Source: DASUPK01 sp963801055 (GTDB lineage: Bacteria > Actinomycetota > Thermoleophilia > Solirubrobacterales > 70-9). Taken from it: a stretch of 64,000 nucleotides of DNA. Below, in pieces: positions 17,970 through 28,977 of the stretch. Numbering within the stretch: the first letter of the stretch is position 1; the number at the start of each line of letters is the position of its first letter. The notes below the pieces were generated by a model, which saw nothing but the letters and a program-made list of their open reading frames with translations, was not told the origin of the DNA and did not search any database. Position numbers and translations under genes: made by a program. The stretch spans positions 124,001 through 188,000 of the forward strand of contig CAWDDE010000001.1 of the NCBI GenBank assembly GCA_963801055.1, written 5' to 3'.

Positions 17970-18436
17970 GTCCGGGCCGCGGCGGTCTTCGAGGCGAGGC
18001 GCGCGTGGAGCAGCAGCGCATCGGATTCGCCGATCGTTCGGAGCTGGCCCTGGAAGGCGAGGTGCCAGTGGTCCGGCGGCCACTTCCGGACGTGTTCGAG
18101 CTCGGTGACGAGCGACTCGGCGGGGACGAAATCCTCCTCAGGGAGGATGAGGACCGGCTCGGCCTCGACCCTCCAGGGATACGCCTCGTCCTTGCCCTTC
18201 TTGCCGGGCCAGATCGGGGTGCGGTCCTCGAACATCTCCGACTTCACCCGCGCGATTCCCCCGAAGGCCTGGACGCCGGTGACGTAGAAGAAGATCTCGT
18301 CGCCCGGCTCGAACTCATCGGCCTGTCGGCGGCGGCGCTCCTTGAGCCCGATCAGGTCGAAGCCCCGCTCGGCGTTGATCCGGAAGTTCTCGAGCGACCC
18401 GGTGAGGATCCAGCTGGTCGGGCCCTCTTCGGTCAC
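17966..18436 (-). CDS. EVE domain protein
   Basis: EVE is a PUA/YTH-like fold that binds modified bases in DNA or RNA and often appears in restriction or RNA-modification contexts. The pattern here is SWILTGSLENFRI, RGFDLIGLKERRRRQADEFEPGDEIFFYVTG and FGGIARVKSEMFEDRTPIWPGKK, with a C-terminal helix WPPDHWHLAFQGQLRTI. Start GTG 18434-18436 is preceded at 6 bases by TAGAAT, whose first three bases are the stop codon of the SRPBCC gene. No modification enzyme is adjacent; its partners here are SRPBCC and DUF2203. Confidence 0.88.
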   Translation of the reverse strand: MTEEGPTSWILTGSLENFRINAERGFDLIGLKERRRRQADEFEPGDEIFFYVTGVQAFGGIARVKSEMFEDRTPIWPGKKGKDEAYPWRVEAEPVLILPEEDFVPAESLVTELEHVRKWPPDHWHLAFQGQLRTIGESDALLLHARLASKTAAART

Positions 18437-18442
18437 GGCACG

Positions 18443-18448
18443 ATTCTA
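18443..18448 (-). promoter_or_regulatory. -10 hexamer TAGAAT of the EVE gene, overlapping the SRPBCC stop codon
   Basis: TAGAAT on the minus strand ends 6 bases before GTG 18436. Its TAG is also the stop of the SRPBCC gene (18446-18448). There is no ribosome site, so a leaderless sub-operon transcript is likely. Confidence 0.5.
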
Positions 18449-18902
18449 TGTAGCGCTCGCGCGATCGCGGGAGACCGCGCGCCGCAGGCCGTCCAGGAGC
18501 TTCTCGACCTGCGCCGCAGATAGCTCTTCGTGTGGAGCGCGGCGACCGCGCGTCCCGGAGGCTGGGTTTCGATGGGCTCGATGCCGAGCTCGACCTCCGT
18601 GAAGGTTCCGTCCTGGGCCTGGGTGAGCAGCCAGTGCGCGTAGAAGCCCGAGAACTGGCACTTCATCTTGAGCTCGTGCATGTCCTCGAGCTCCTCGACC
18701 TTGAAGGTGGTCGTGGCCTTCAGGCCCAGGGGACCGCGACCGGTGAGGTCGAAGGTGGAGCCCTTCTCGATCTTCGTCGGCGCGCCGGTCACCGCGAGCA
18801 CGTCCGGGTCCCAGTCGGGGCTCGCTGGCCGGGTCGCAGAGGACGTCCCAGACCTCGGCGACGGGCGCCTCGGATCAGGGCCTGCTGCTTCCAGGAGGCC
18901 AT
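18446..18902 (-). CDS. SRPBCC (START-like) family protein, three frameshifts
   Basis: A helix-grip ligand-binding fold of the polyketide cyclase/START type. Joining frames gives MASWKQQALI, then EAPVAEVWDVLCDPA, SPDWDPDVLAVTG, TTFKVEELEDMHELKMKCQFSGFYAHWLLTQ, and finally ELSAAQVEKLLDGLRRAVSRD ending at TAG 18446-18448. Frame changes lie near 18872, 18827 and 18545. ATG 18900-18902 overlaps the presumed TGA of the cyclase gene as TGATG. Ligand unknown. Confidence 0.78.
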
Positions 18903-21900
18903 CAGGACCGGACCGCGCTCGCGCGCCCGGGCGGCGAGGGCGGGCGCCCCGAGCTCTTCGTACTCCGGCGGCGGCGGCGCATCGAGCAGCTCGCTTGCGG
19001 CGTCGGGATCGGACTCGACGAGCAGCCTGCCGCGCACCATCAGGCAGCGCGCCGCGTCGAGCGGGCGTCCCAGCTCGAGCCAGCGCCGCCGGGCCTCCTC
19101 GATCGCCGCCGCGCAGGCCCCCGCGGTCCTCGGCGGCGGCGCCCGCCGCCTCCGCCTTGGCGGCCTGGCCGACCGGGTAGTGGAGCCGCCCCGCGAGCCG
19201 CTCCGCCTCCTCCGCGGCGGCCCGCGCCTGCTCGTCGCGGCCGGCCAGGGCGAGGGCCACCGCGCGAGCCGAGATCGCCTCGACCGACTGCGCGATCAGC
19301 CCCGCGCGCTCGCAGATGTCGAGCGCCTTGGCGAGCTCGGTCTCGGCTCCCGCCAGGTTGCCGCTGTCCCGCAGCGCGGCGGCGAGCCAGAAGAGGGCCG
19401 AGAAGGCGACTTCGGAGCGGCCCGACCTGCTCGCCCTGCTCGTGGGCGCGCGTGTAGTAACGGATCGCGTCGTCCCACTGGGCCGCCCGCCAGCTGAGGA
19501 TGCCGCGCATCACGTCGGGGAAGCAAAGCTTTCCGTGCAGTCCCTCGCGCTCGGCGAGCCTGGCGCTCGCCTCCGTCGCGCGCTCGACCTCGTCCCAGTC
19601 AGCCCCGTGGACGGCCAACTGGCCGAGCGACGCGTGCAGCTCCACCTGCGAGGGCAGGTCGCCGACCTCCTGCGCGATCTCGAGCGCCTCGCGGTAGGCC
19701 TCGGCCGCGCCCTCGTAGTCCGCCTCGGAGACTTCGAGGTGATAGCCGAGGGTGAGCAGAGCCCTGACGGCCTCCGCCCGGTCGGATTCGCGGGCGAGGG
19801 CAACGGAGCGCTCCAGGTTCTCCCGCGCCTTCTCGGAGTCGCCGATCCGGCCGAAGACGCGGCCGAAGATCCCATGCGCACGACTGGCAGCGCGGGCCTC
19901 GTCGAGGCGCTCGGCGAGCCGGAGCGCCTTCTCCGACGCGTAGATGGCGAGCATGTTGTCGCCGGTGTGCATGTACAGGGAGGCAGCCTCCTCGTAGAGG
20001 CGCACGAGCTCGATGCAGGGCGGGCCGTCCTTGAGCAGGTCGATGCCGCGCTGGTAGTTGTCGATCGAGGCGCGCCGCTCGCCCTTGTGCCAGAGCGCCG
20101 CGCCGATCTTGCGGTGCAGGTCGGCGACGCGCGCCAGGTCCTCCTGGGCGCGGTGATAGGTGAGGCAGCGCTCCCAGACGCCGACCGCGCTGTCGACGCG
20201 ACCCATGCGCAGCGCGACGTCTCCCTGCTTCTCGCCGATGCGGGCCACGACCCCCGGGTCGAGCGACTCGGAGATCTCGAGGGCGGCGGTGTAGCGGTCG
20301 AACGCCTCGGCGTTCGAGTAGAGGGCAGCGGCCGCGTCGCCGGCCGCCTCCAGCGCGTCGAGCGCCTGGCCCTGAAGCTCAGCGAGCGCGTCGGCGTCGA
20401 GCCCGGCCTCCGATCCGAGCGCCGCGGCGCGGGCGAAGTGCTCGGCGACCAGGCCGATGACTCCGTCGCTGCGCTCGCCGGCGCGCTCGCGGATGAACTC
20501 CGCCACCTCGACATGCTTCCGGCAGCGGACCGACTTGGGCAGCATCGAATAGGCGACGTCACGGATCAGGACGTGCTTGAAGGCGTACTCGCGCTCGCCG
20601 GCCAGGCGGGTGCCCGCGCTCGGCACGAGCAGGTCCTTCTCCTCAAGGTTGGCGAGGGTGGTGCCGAGATCGAGGCCCTCCTGTGCCGCGGTCGAAGCGA
20701 GCGCACCCTCCCAGAAGGTCTGCCCGATCACCGAGGCGGACTGGAGCAGCCTCCGCTCGAGCCGGTCGAGCGAGTCGAGGCGGGCGGCGAGCAGCGACTG
20801 GACGGTGCTCGGCAGCGCCTCGGCCTCGACGGTCTCCTCCTCGAGCAGGCGGTTGACCATCTCCTCGGCGAACAGCGGGTTGCCGCCGGAACGCTCGGCG
20901 ACCTGCGGGACGACGTCCGCCGCGCCGTTGTCGGTGGTCGGCAGCAGCGCCTCAACCAGCTCCCGCGTCTCCTTCTCGGTGAGCGGCTCGAGCGAGATCG
21001 TCGTCGCGTTGCGGCGACCCCCGCCCCAGCCGGGTCGCCGCTCGAGCAGCTCATCCCGCGATAGGCAGACGAGCAGGAGCGGCGCCCGGACCCAACGCGT
21101 CAGATGGTCGATCAGGTCGAGCATTCCCTCGTCGGCCCAGTGGATGTCGTCGATCGCCAGCACCAGCGGCCGGCGCCGGGCGATCCCCTCGACGACCGCG
21201 CGGCGCTGCCGAGAAGAGCGCCTCGCGCATCCGCTGCGGATCGTCCTCGGATGGGCGAAGCTCCTCGGGGAGGCTCGAGGCCCAGCGGTATCGCGAGCAG
21301 CGCGGCGTTCCGCTCCCCGGCCGACTCGTCCCCGAGCTCGCTCATCAGCTGGGTCACGCCGGAGCGGAGCTTCTCCCAGGCGGCCTCGGGCGCGTCCGTG
21401 TCGCGAATCTCGAACTCGTCCTCGAGGACCTCGGCCAGTGCCCAGTATGCGATCCCCGCGCCGTAGGGCGGGCACTGGCCGCTGCGGATGGTCGGAGGAT
21501 CGTCGCCCCGGAGTCGAGGGTCGACATCAGCTCCCGCAGCAGCCTCGACTTGCCCACGCCGGCCTGGCCGATCACGGTGACGAGGTGAGGGCGGCTCCTC
21601 GCGCTCGACCCGCTCGACCAGCGAGACGAGCAGGCCCGCCTCCTCCTCGCGGCCGATCAGCGGCAGTCTGGGCGCGGCCGGCGCGCGCGCCGCGGCCCGG
21701 AGAGCGCGCCGGTCGCCTCCCATGCCGGCACGGGCTCCTCCTTGCCCTTGAGCGCCAGCGGCTCGAGGCGCTCGTAGGAGATCGCCTCCCCGTCGCCCGG
21801 TAGGTCGACTCGCCGACCGTGACGCTGTCGGGCCGCCCGGCCGCCTGCAGCCGGGCCGCGACGTTGACCGGGTCGCCCATCACCGTGTAGCGGTCGCCCA

Positions 21901-22464
21901 CGGCCCCGGCCATCACCTCGCCGGAGTTGATCCCAACCCGCAGCGAGAAGCCGACGCCGTAGTTCTCCCGGCTGAGGCGGTTCGCCTCCTCCATCGCGTC
22001 CTGCATGGCGAGCCCGGCCCGCACCGCGCGCTCAGGGTCGTCCTCGTGGGCGATCGGCGCTCCGAAGACCCCCATCACGTTGTCGCCGATGAACTTGTCG
22101 ATCGAGCCGCCGAAGCGCTCGATCTCCTCGCCGAGGCGCCGGAGCGTGCGGTCGACGAGCGCCTTGACGGCCTCCGGGTCCATGCGCTCCGCGGCGGCGG
22201 TGTAGCCGGAGAGGTCAGCGAACAGGATCGTCGCCTGGCGCCGCTCCTCCGGCGGCGCCTCGGACGGCGCAGCGGGCCGTGGGTGCCGCGGCCGGGCCGG
22301 CGACGAGTTAGCACGGCCCCGCACTCGATGCAGAACTTGGCGCCGACCGGATTCTCGGCCCCGCAGCTCGGGCACTGCGGGGAGAGCTCGGCGCCGCAGG
22401 ACATGCAGAAGCGGGCCCGCTCCGGATTCGCGGCCGCGCAGCTCGGGCAGGTTCTCCCCTCCAT
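18902..22464 (-). CDS. Class III nucleotidyl cyclase with zinc ribbons, AAA ATPase and TPR regions, frameshifted
   Basis: About 1180 residues. Two CxxC zinc ribbons open the protein (CPSCAAANPERARFCMSCG and CPSCGAENPVGAKFCIECG). The cyclase domain follows: TILFADLSGYTAAAERMDPEA (first metal Asp), FIGDNVMGVFG (second Asp) and VGINSGEVMAGAVGDRYTVMGDPVNVAARLQ. An AAA/STAND ATPase comes next, with Walker A IGQAGVGKSRLLREL and Walker B PLVLAIDDIHWADEG, then long TPR-like helices to the C-terminus. Frame changes occur near 22310, 21810, 21560, 21480, 21290, 21215 and 19420. Such proteins integrate signals, but whether cAMP or cGMP is made is unclear. Leaderless hexamer TATCCT precedes ATG 22464. 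It leads a five-gene operon. Confidence 0.85.
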
Positions 22465-22471
22465 CAAGCTG

Positions 22472-22477
22472 AGGATA
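22472..22477 (-). promoter_or_regulatory. -10 hexamer TATCCT, leaderless start at 22464
   Basis: TATCCT on the minus strand ends 7 bases before ATG 22464, with no ribosome site between. Confidence 0.5.
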
Positions 22478-22556
22478 GGACGAGGGATGCGGAACTGCCG
22501 CTAAAGGGCTTGCGCTACGCTGCGCGCCGCGGCAGCCAGGGCAGGAGAATCAGAGC

Positions 22557-23630
22557 TTGAATCGGATCCGCGTATCAGTCGCGCTCGCGCTCGCTCTGGC
22601 GTCCGCGCTGCTGATCGCCGCCTGCGGCGGCGGGGGCAACAACGAGGACCCGCAGCACGTCCTCACGGAGACCTTCAGACAACCCGACCAGCATCAAGAG
22701 CGGGAACTTCGACCTCGACGTCAAGATCGAGACTTCGGGGGGCGACAACCCCGGCAGCCTCGAGGTGAAGCTCGGCGGCAGCTTCCAGAGCCCGGCTCCC
22801 GGGCAGTTCCCCGAGTTCGACTTCGACCTCTCCTACCACGGTGACAGCGGCTCTCAGACCTCCTCGGGCAGCGGCGGTCTGACGGCGACGGGCGACACGA
22901 GCGTTCATCAACATCCAGGGCACCGAGTACGCGGTGCCGCAGCGGCTCTACGACGAGTTCACCTCCACCTATGCGCAGCTACAGAGCCAGAGCGGCTCCG
23001 GCCAGCAGAAAGGCCTGCTGCAGAGGCTGGGCATCAACCTGGTCGGCTGGCTCACCGATCTGAAGAACGAGGGCACCGAGGACGTCGAGGGCCAGAAGAC
23101 GATCCACATCTCCGGAAAGGCGAACGTCCCTCAGATCGTCGACGACCTGAAGACGATCGCCAAGGAGGCCGGTACACCGGTGGGCAAGATCAACATCGCC
23201 CAGCTCGATCAGCTCAACAGCATCGATTCAGTCGGGTGACGTCGACGTCAACTCCGGGGAGAGCGACAAGCTGCTGCGCAGGCTCAGTGTCAGCTTCGAC
23301 CTGAAGCCGCCACCCGGCACACCAGGGGCTCCGGACTCGCTCACCTTCGACCTGGAGCTCAACCTCGCCGACGTCAACAAGCCGCAGACGATCCAGGCGC
23401 CGGCCAACGCGCAACCGCTGAGCGCGAACGTGCTGCGGCAATTCGGCATCGACCCGTCGCAGCTGGGCAGCGCTCTGCGCGGCGGGCTCGGCACGTCCGG
23501 CGTGCTGCCGGAGTCGGGAAGGTCGAGGGCGGCGCCCACCCCCTCCGCGGCGCAGGCCTACCAGCAGTGCCTCTCGCAGGCGTCGGGTGTGACGGCGCTG
23601 CAGCAGTGCGCGAAGCTGCTCGGCCAGTAG
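22557..23630 (+). CDS. Secreted lipoprotein, LppX/LprG-like in outline, three frameshifts
   Basis: The TTG start (22557) follows GGGCAGGAG. The signal peptide is hydrophobic and ends in a lipobox LLIAAC followed by a Gly/Asn linker. After frame changes near 22675, 22905 and 23225 the mature chain reads SGNFDLDVKIETSGG, LEVKLGGSFQSPAPGQ, FINIQGTEYAVPQRLYDEF and DVDVNSGESDKLLRRLSVSFDL. The tail contains two Cys in YQQCLSQASGVTALQQCAKLL. The pattern of a small-molecule-binding beta-sheet (conditional loss of lipid) resembles LppX_LprAFG proteins, but this is a weak call. Confidence 0.7.
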
Positions 23631-23662
23631 CGCTTCGCGGGCCAACGTAAGCTCCCGCGTTC

Positions 23663-24824
23663 GTGGAAGCGGGGAACACAGAACGCTCTGGGCCGCCTTC
23701 ATTCGGCTTAAGCTTTCTCAAAACGCCGACCGGGTGGCCGTATCTGCTGGCCCCCCTTATTCCCATCGCGATCGTGTTGAAGCTGATCGACGCGGGCGCG
23801 GGGCTCGTTTTCTTCTCGGCCGCCCTCGGCGTGATCCCGACGGCGGCGCTGATGGGAAGGGCGACCGAGGAGGTGGCCGCGCAGTCCGGTCCGGGGATCG
23901 GCGGCCTGCTCAACGTCACCTTCGGGAACGCGCCGGAGCTGATCATCGCCCTGTTCGCGCTCGAGAAGGGCCTGCAGGAGGTGGTCAAGGCCTCAATAGT
24001 CGGCTCGATCCTCGGGAACATCTTGCTGGTGATGGGCGCGGCGATGCTCGCCGGCGGCCTGGTGGGTGGCCGCAAGGTGCAGCGTTTCGATCGCACCGCC
24101 GCAAGCGTCCAGTCGCTGATGCTGATCCTCGCGGTCGCGGCCCTGGTGATGCCGGCCATCTTCGAGCTGGTCGAGGGCCAGGGCCTGCCGCCGATTGACC
24201 AGGAGCGGGTCAACTTCGACAGCACCGTCGAGCACCTGTCGCTCGCCGTCGCGATCGTCCTGATCCTCACCTATGCCGCCGGACTGCTGTTCAGCCTGCG
24301 GACGCATCGCGAGCTCTTCAACCCCCACGGCGACGGCGAGTCCGAGGACGACGACATCTGGGGGTGGTCGATGCGGACCTCGGTGGTAGCGCTCGCCATC
24401 GCCGGGGTGGCCGTCGGGGTGATGTCGGAGATCCTCGTGGGCTCGATCGAGGCCGCATCGGAGTCGATCGGGCTGAGCCAGTTCTTCATCGGAGTGATCG
24501 TGGTCGCGATCGTCGGCAACGCAGCCGAGCACTGGGTCGCGGTTCTGGTCGCGGTCAAGGACAAGATGGACCTCTCCGTCAACATTGCGATCGGGTCGAG
24601 CGCCCAGGTCGCCCTCTTCGTCGCCCCGGTGCTGGTGCTGATCTCGTTCGTGCTCGGTCCGGGGCCGATGCCGCTTGGTCTTCAACGGCTTCGAGATCGC
24701 CGCGATCTTCCTGGGGGTTCTCGTCGCCTATCAGGTCACCAACGAGGGAGAGTCGACCTGGTTCGAGGGCGTCCAGCTGCTCGCGCTCTACGTAATCCTC
24801 GGCCTCACCTTCTACTTCGCCTAG
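23663..24824 (+). CDS. Calcium/proton exchanger (Cax type, CaCA superfamily), one frameshift
   Basis: A polytopic antiporter expected to extrude Ca2+ in exchange for H+. The two alpha repeats show the ion-site motifs GNAPELIIALFAL (about residue 90) and GNAAEHWVAVLVAVKDKMD (about residue 290), with an acidic loop GDGESEDDD between the halves. The frame changes near 24673. The rest (VFNGFEIAAIFLGVLVAYQV and LLALYVILGLTFYFA) ends at TAG 24822-24824. GTG 23663 has TAAGCT 9 bases upstream and no ribosome site. Followed 13 bases later by a second CaCA exchanger. Confidence 0.9.
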
Positions 24825-24837
24825 CGCGGCTCGCCGG

Positions 24838-25829
24838 ATGGACGTAGTCCTCCTCGTCGCGAGCTTCATGGTCATCCTGGCCGGCGCGCTCCTGTTCACG
24901 AACGCGGTCGAGTGGATCGGCCATCGCCTCGGGCTGGGGGAGGGGGCCGTCGGAAGCCTGCTCGCCGCCGTGGGGACCGCAATGCCCGAGACGCTGATCG
25001 CGATCGTCGCGCTGATCGGCACGACGAAGAGCGAGGACGTCGCGGTCGGGGCCATCGTCGGCGCTCCGTTCCTGCTCGCCACCCTCGCGATGGGGCTGGT
25101 CGGGCTGGTCGCCTACATCTACCGGCACCGCCGGACTCAGGGGATCGAGCTGCGCGCCCACGTCCCGACGCTCGACCGGGACCTGATCTTCTTCCTCGTC
25201 TTCTTCGGGCTCGGCCTTGCACTCGGCTTCGGCGCGCCCGACGAGATCAGGATCCCGGCCGGGATCCTCTTCTTCCTGGCCTATCCCGTCTACGTCTGGC
25301 GCACGCTCGTCCGCGGCGGCGAGACCCAGGCCGAGGAGACGCTCAACCCGCTGATCATGGACAGGCGGCAGGGCCACGAAGGCGATCCGAGCATCTCGAT
25401 CGCGGCGCTGCAGTTCCTCGTCGGGCTCGGCGCAATGGTCGGCGGGGCACACCTGTTCGTCGAGGAGCTCTTGAAGGTCGCCGAGAACGTCGGCGTGGAG
25501 GCGATCGTGCTCTCGCTGATCCTCGCGCCGCTCGCCACCGAGCTGCCCGAGAAGGTGAACAGCTTCTTCTGGGTGCGCGAGGGCAAGGACTCACTGGCGC
25601 TCGGGAACATCACCGGCGCGATGGTCTTCCAGTCGATGATCCCCGTCGGGATCGGGCTCATCTTCACCGACTGGGACCTGACGGAAACGCGGCGGTCTCG
25701 GTAGCGCTCGGGCTAGCCGGCGGTGTGCTGGCGTACTGGGCGCTTCGCCTCCGCGACCGCTTCGAGCTGCCGGCGGTGCTCGCCTGGATCGCACTGTATG
25801 TGGCGTTCATCGTGGTCGTCGCTGTGTAG
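24838..25829 (+). CDS. Sodium/calcium exchanger family protein (CaCA), one frameshift
   Basis: About 330 residues with two homologous halves. The first alpha repeat contains AVGTAMPETLIAIVALIGT and the second LAPLATELPEKVNSFFW with LGNITGAMVFQSMIPV. Both differ from the GNAxE motifs of the preceding gene, so the pair is not a simple duplication. The frame changes near 25690, and the last helices (VALGLAGGVLAYWALRL, LAWIALYVAFIVVVAV) end at TAG 25827-25829. Likely co-transcribed with the Cax gene. Ion specificity cannot be set from sequence. Confidence 0.88.
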
Positions 25830-25838
25830 GACGACCGA

Positions 25839-26224
25839 TCAGCCGAGCACGTAGTCGAGCGTCAGGGTGTGGTTGCCGGCATCGTCGGCGAGCATCGTGC
25901 CCTCGCCCGTGATGCCGGCGAGCTCGCCGGTGCCGGTGCCCGGGACGATCGTGCCGGTGTTGGTTACCGCGTCGGGGCCCATCAGGCCAGTGTGCTGGAA
26001 GACGAAGGTCCCCGACTTGCCGGCGAGCGTCCCGCGGATCCGGTCGTGGCCGATGTACCCGCCCCCGCCCTCGGCTTTGGCAATCAGGAGCTCCGCCGTG
26101 CTCTCCCCTCGAGATCGCCCGTGAAGGTCCGGGAGATGTGGACCCGGCTGAGCTCGGTTCCCGCGGCCTCCCCGTAGGGCTCCTCGTCGTAGCGGTCGTT
26201 CGTGAAGGGCGCGGTGGCGTTCAA
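25839..26224 (-). CDS. DUF3224 domain protein, one frameshift
   Basis: Allene-oxide-cyclase-like beta-barrel family of unknown role. The chain begins NATAPFTNDRYDEEPYGEA and HISRTFTGDLEG. After a frame change near 26108 it continues ESTAELLIAKAEGGGGYIGHDRIRG, GTFVFQHTGLMG, GTGTGELAGITGEGTM and HTLTLDYVLG, which is the complete family pattern. TTG 26222-26224 overlaps the bcp stop by four bases (TTGA). Last gene of the four-gene minus operon that starts at 27552. Confidence 0.85.
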
Positions 26225-26691
26225 GTCGGGGTGGCCAGCTCCCCGAGCGCCTCGAGCACGACTTCGTCGTGCGTCTTCGGCGAGACCTTGGGGAAGACCT
26301 TGGCGACCTTGCCGTCGGGATCGATGACGAAGGTCGCCCGCTGGACGCCCCAGTAGGTCTTGCCGTACATCTTCTTCTCGCCCCAGACGCCGTAGAGCTC
26401 GGCTACGTCGTGGTTCTCGTCGGCGAGCAGCTCGAAGTCGAGGGCGTACTTGTCGGCGAACTTGCGGATCGCCGCCACGGGATCGGGTGAGACGCCCAGT
26501 ACGCGGGCGCCCGCGAGCTCGTAGTCCGCGCGGTGGTCGCGGATTCCGCAAGCCTGGGTCGTGCAGCCGGGCGTGTCCGCCTTGGGATAGAAGTAGAGGA
26601 CGACCGGCTGGCCGCGGAGATCGCTGAGGGTGACCGAGTTTCCGTCCTGGTCCGGAAGCGTGAAGTCCGGCGCCGTCTGACCCACTTTCAT
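26221..26691 (-). CDS. bcp: Thioredoxin-dependent thiol peroxidase Bcp (PrxQ)
   Basis: Reduces peroxides using thioredoxin. 156 residues with no frameshift. VGQTAPDFTLPDQDGNSV, YFYPKADTPGCTTQACGIRD (peroxidatic Cys in PGCT, resolving Cys four residues later), LGVSPDPVAAIRKFADKY and ATFVIDPDGKVAKVFPKVSPKTH are canonical. ATG 26689-26691 follows GAGGAGCAACCCGT. Downstream DUF3224 overlaps it by four bases. Confidence 0.96.
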   Translation of the reverse strand: MKVGQTAPDFTLPDQDGNSVTLSDLRGQPVVLYFYPKADTPGCTTQACGIRDHRADYELAGARVLGVSPDPVAAIRKFADKYALDFELLADENHDVAELYGVWGEKKMYGKTYWGVQRATFVIDPDGKVAKVFPKVSPKTHDEVVLEALGELATPT

Positions 26692-26736
26692 ACGGGTTGC
26701 TCCTCGGCGACGCCTGCGCTACACCCTCGCATCAAC

Positions 26737-27078
26737 TCAGTCTTCGCGCCCGGGGTCCTGGCCGTCCTCGTCCGCGTCGAGCTCGTCGTCGCCCTGCTCG
26801 AGAGCCGTCTCGGAGACCGATCCGCTCGACCCCGGGTGGTAGTGGGTCTGGAACTGCTCCAGCAGCCTGTCACGCTGCTCCTCGTCGACGGGGACGTCGT
26901 CGGAGACCCTCACCCACTCCGCGCCCTCGTAGGCCTCCATGTTGAAGACCTCCTGGTCGATCGAAGCGGAGTCGTCGACGACCACGAGCACCTCGGTCTG
27001 CGGGTTGAAGTAGGTGCCCGGCACGTCGGCGAGCTCCTCGAGCTGCGTCACCCGGCTCTCTGCGTCGCTTGCCTCCAC
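26737..27078 (-). CDS. Acidic protein of unknown function
   Basis: 113 residues, strongly acidic at the C-terminus (about the last 25 residues are mostly Asp, Glu, Gly and Ser). The N-terminal half reads ELADVPGTYFNPQTEVLVVVDDSASIDQEVF and AYEGAEWVRVSDDVPVDEE. I do not recognise the family. It starts 9 bases after the membrane protein at 27088 and sits 45 bases before bcp. The lack of membrane segments suggests a cytosolic protein. Confidence 0.6.
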   Translation of the reverse strand: MEASDAESRVTQLEELADVPGTYFNPQTEVLVVVDDSASIDQEVFNMEAYEGAEWVRVSDDVPVDEEQRDRLLEQFQTHYHPGSSGSVSETALEQGDDELDADEDGQDPGRED

Positions 27079-27087
27079 GGCGCAATC

Positions 27088-27552
27088 TTATTGACCGAGG
27101 TTCTCGAGCTCCCGGAGCTGGCGATCGATCTCCTTGTCGACGTCGAGCGGTTCCTTGCCTTGGCGCTGCCGTCGCTCGTTGCGGGCGACCACCAGCTGGC
27201 GGACCTCCTCCCGGAGCGCTTTGTCGGCGCCCAAGCCGGCCCCACCGGGCTCGGCGAGCAGTTTCTCCACCTCGGCATCGACGTCTAGTGCCTCGCGCCC
27301 CTTCGCCACCCCGCGATCGGATCGGGCCTGGATCATCTGGCGGATCTCCTCCTCCCGGACCTCGGCCGAGACCGCATGGACCGGGCCCTGGCTGCTCTGA
27401 GGGAAATCCTGCTCCAGCGCGAAATCGCCCTTGCCGATCTTCTGCAGCGCGTTTCCGGCGCCCATCGCGAATACGATCGCGCCCAGGGGGAGCGCGACGA
27501 GCACGACGATGATGAAGACGGTGCCTAGCTGAAGCGAGGCGATCAGGGGCAT
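27088..27552 (-). CDS. Membrane-anchored protein with a duplicated LDVD motif
   Basis: One N-terminal membrane helix (about residues 8-31) is followed by a charged cytosolic or periplasmic region. That region contains two copies of one motif: EIRQMIQARSDRGVAKGREALDVDAEVEKLL and EVRQLVVARNERRQRQGKEPLDVDKEIDRQL, separated by about 22 residues. Both have the form E-[IV]-RQ-x3-AR-x-[DE]-R-x4-G-[KR]-E-x-LDVD-x-E. Function unknown. ATG 27550-27552 has TAAGGT (27559-27564) 6 bases upstream, so it is probably leaderless; the GTG at 27558 would lie inside that spacer. First gene of the operon leading to bcp. Confidence 0.65.
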   Translation of the reverse strand: MPLIASLQLGTVFIIVVLVALPLGAIVFAMGAGNALQKIGKGDFALEQDFPQSSQGPVHAVSAEVREEEIRQMIQARSDRGVAKGREALDVDAEVEKLLAEPGGAGLGADKALREEVRQLVVARNERRQRQGKEPLDVDKEIDRQLRELENLGQ

Positions 27553-27558
27553 GCGCAC

Positions 27559-27564
27559 ACCTTA
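27559..27564 (-). promoter_or_regulatory. -10 hexamer TAAGGT, leaderless start at 27552
   Basis: TAAGGT on the minus strand ends 6 bases before ATG 27552. No ribosome site is seen. Confidence 0.45.
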
Positions 27565-27651
27565 GAAGCGATTCCGGCATGCGTGACGCAGGCGTGGGAG
27601 CCGGGTACCTGCGCGTGCCCACCGGGCGATCGGGTAATCTTAAAGGGCTGG

Positions 27652-27671
27652 CTGACTGACCAGTCAATCAG
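27652..27671. promoter_or_regulatory. Palindromic operator upstream of the acyl-CoA dehydrogenase gene
   Basis: CTGACTGAC-CA-GTCAATCAG is a 20-base palindrome with one mismatch in nine base pairs per arm. It lies 44 bases before the start codon and about 12 bases after a possible -10 hexamer TAATCT (27635-27640). Size and symmetry fit a TetR-family fatty-acid regulator, but no such regulator gene is adjacent. Confidence 0.6.
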
Positions 27672-27714
27672 TCGCACGAACTTGATAAGTAAGCCATCCA
27701 AGGAGCTGTCATCC

Positions 27715-28951
<1,237 letters not shown>

Positions 28952-28977
28952 ATGCCGCCAAAGCCGCACGTTTCCGC

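Noticed and set aside
19316..21064. Long plus-strand open frame opposite the cyclase-TPR gene
   Set aside because: Antisense shadow of the TPR coding region, which itself has clear AAA and TPR sequence on the minus strand.
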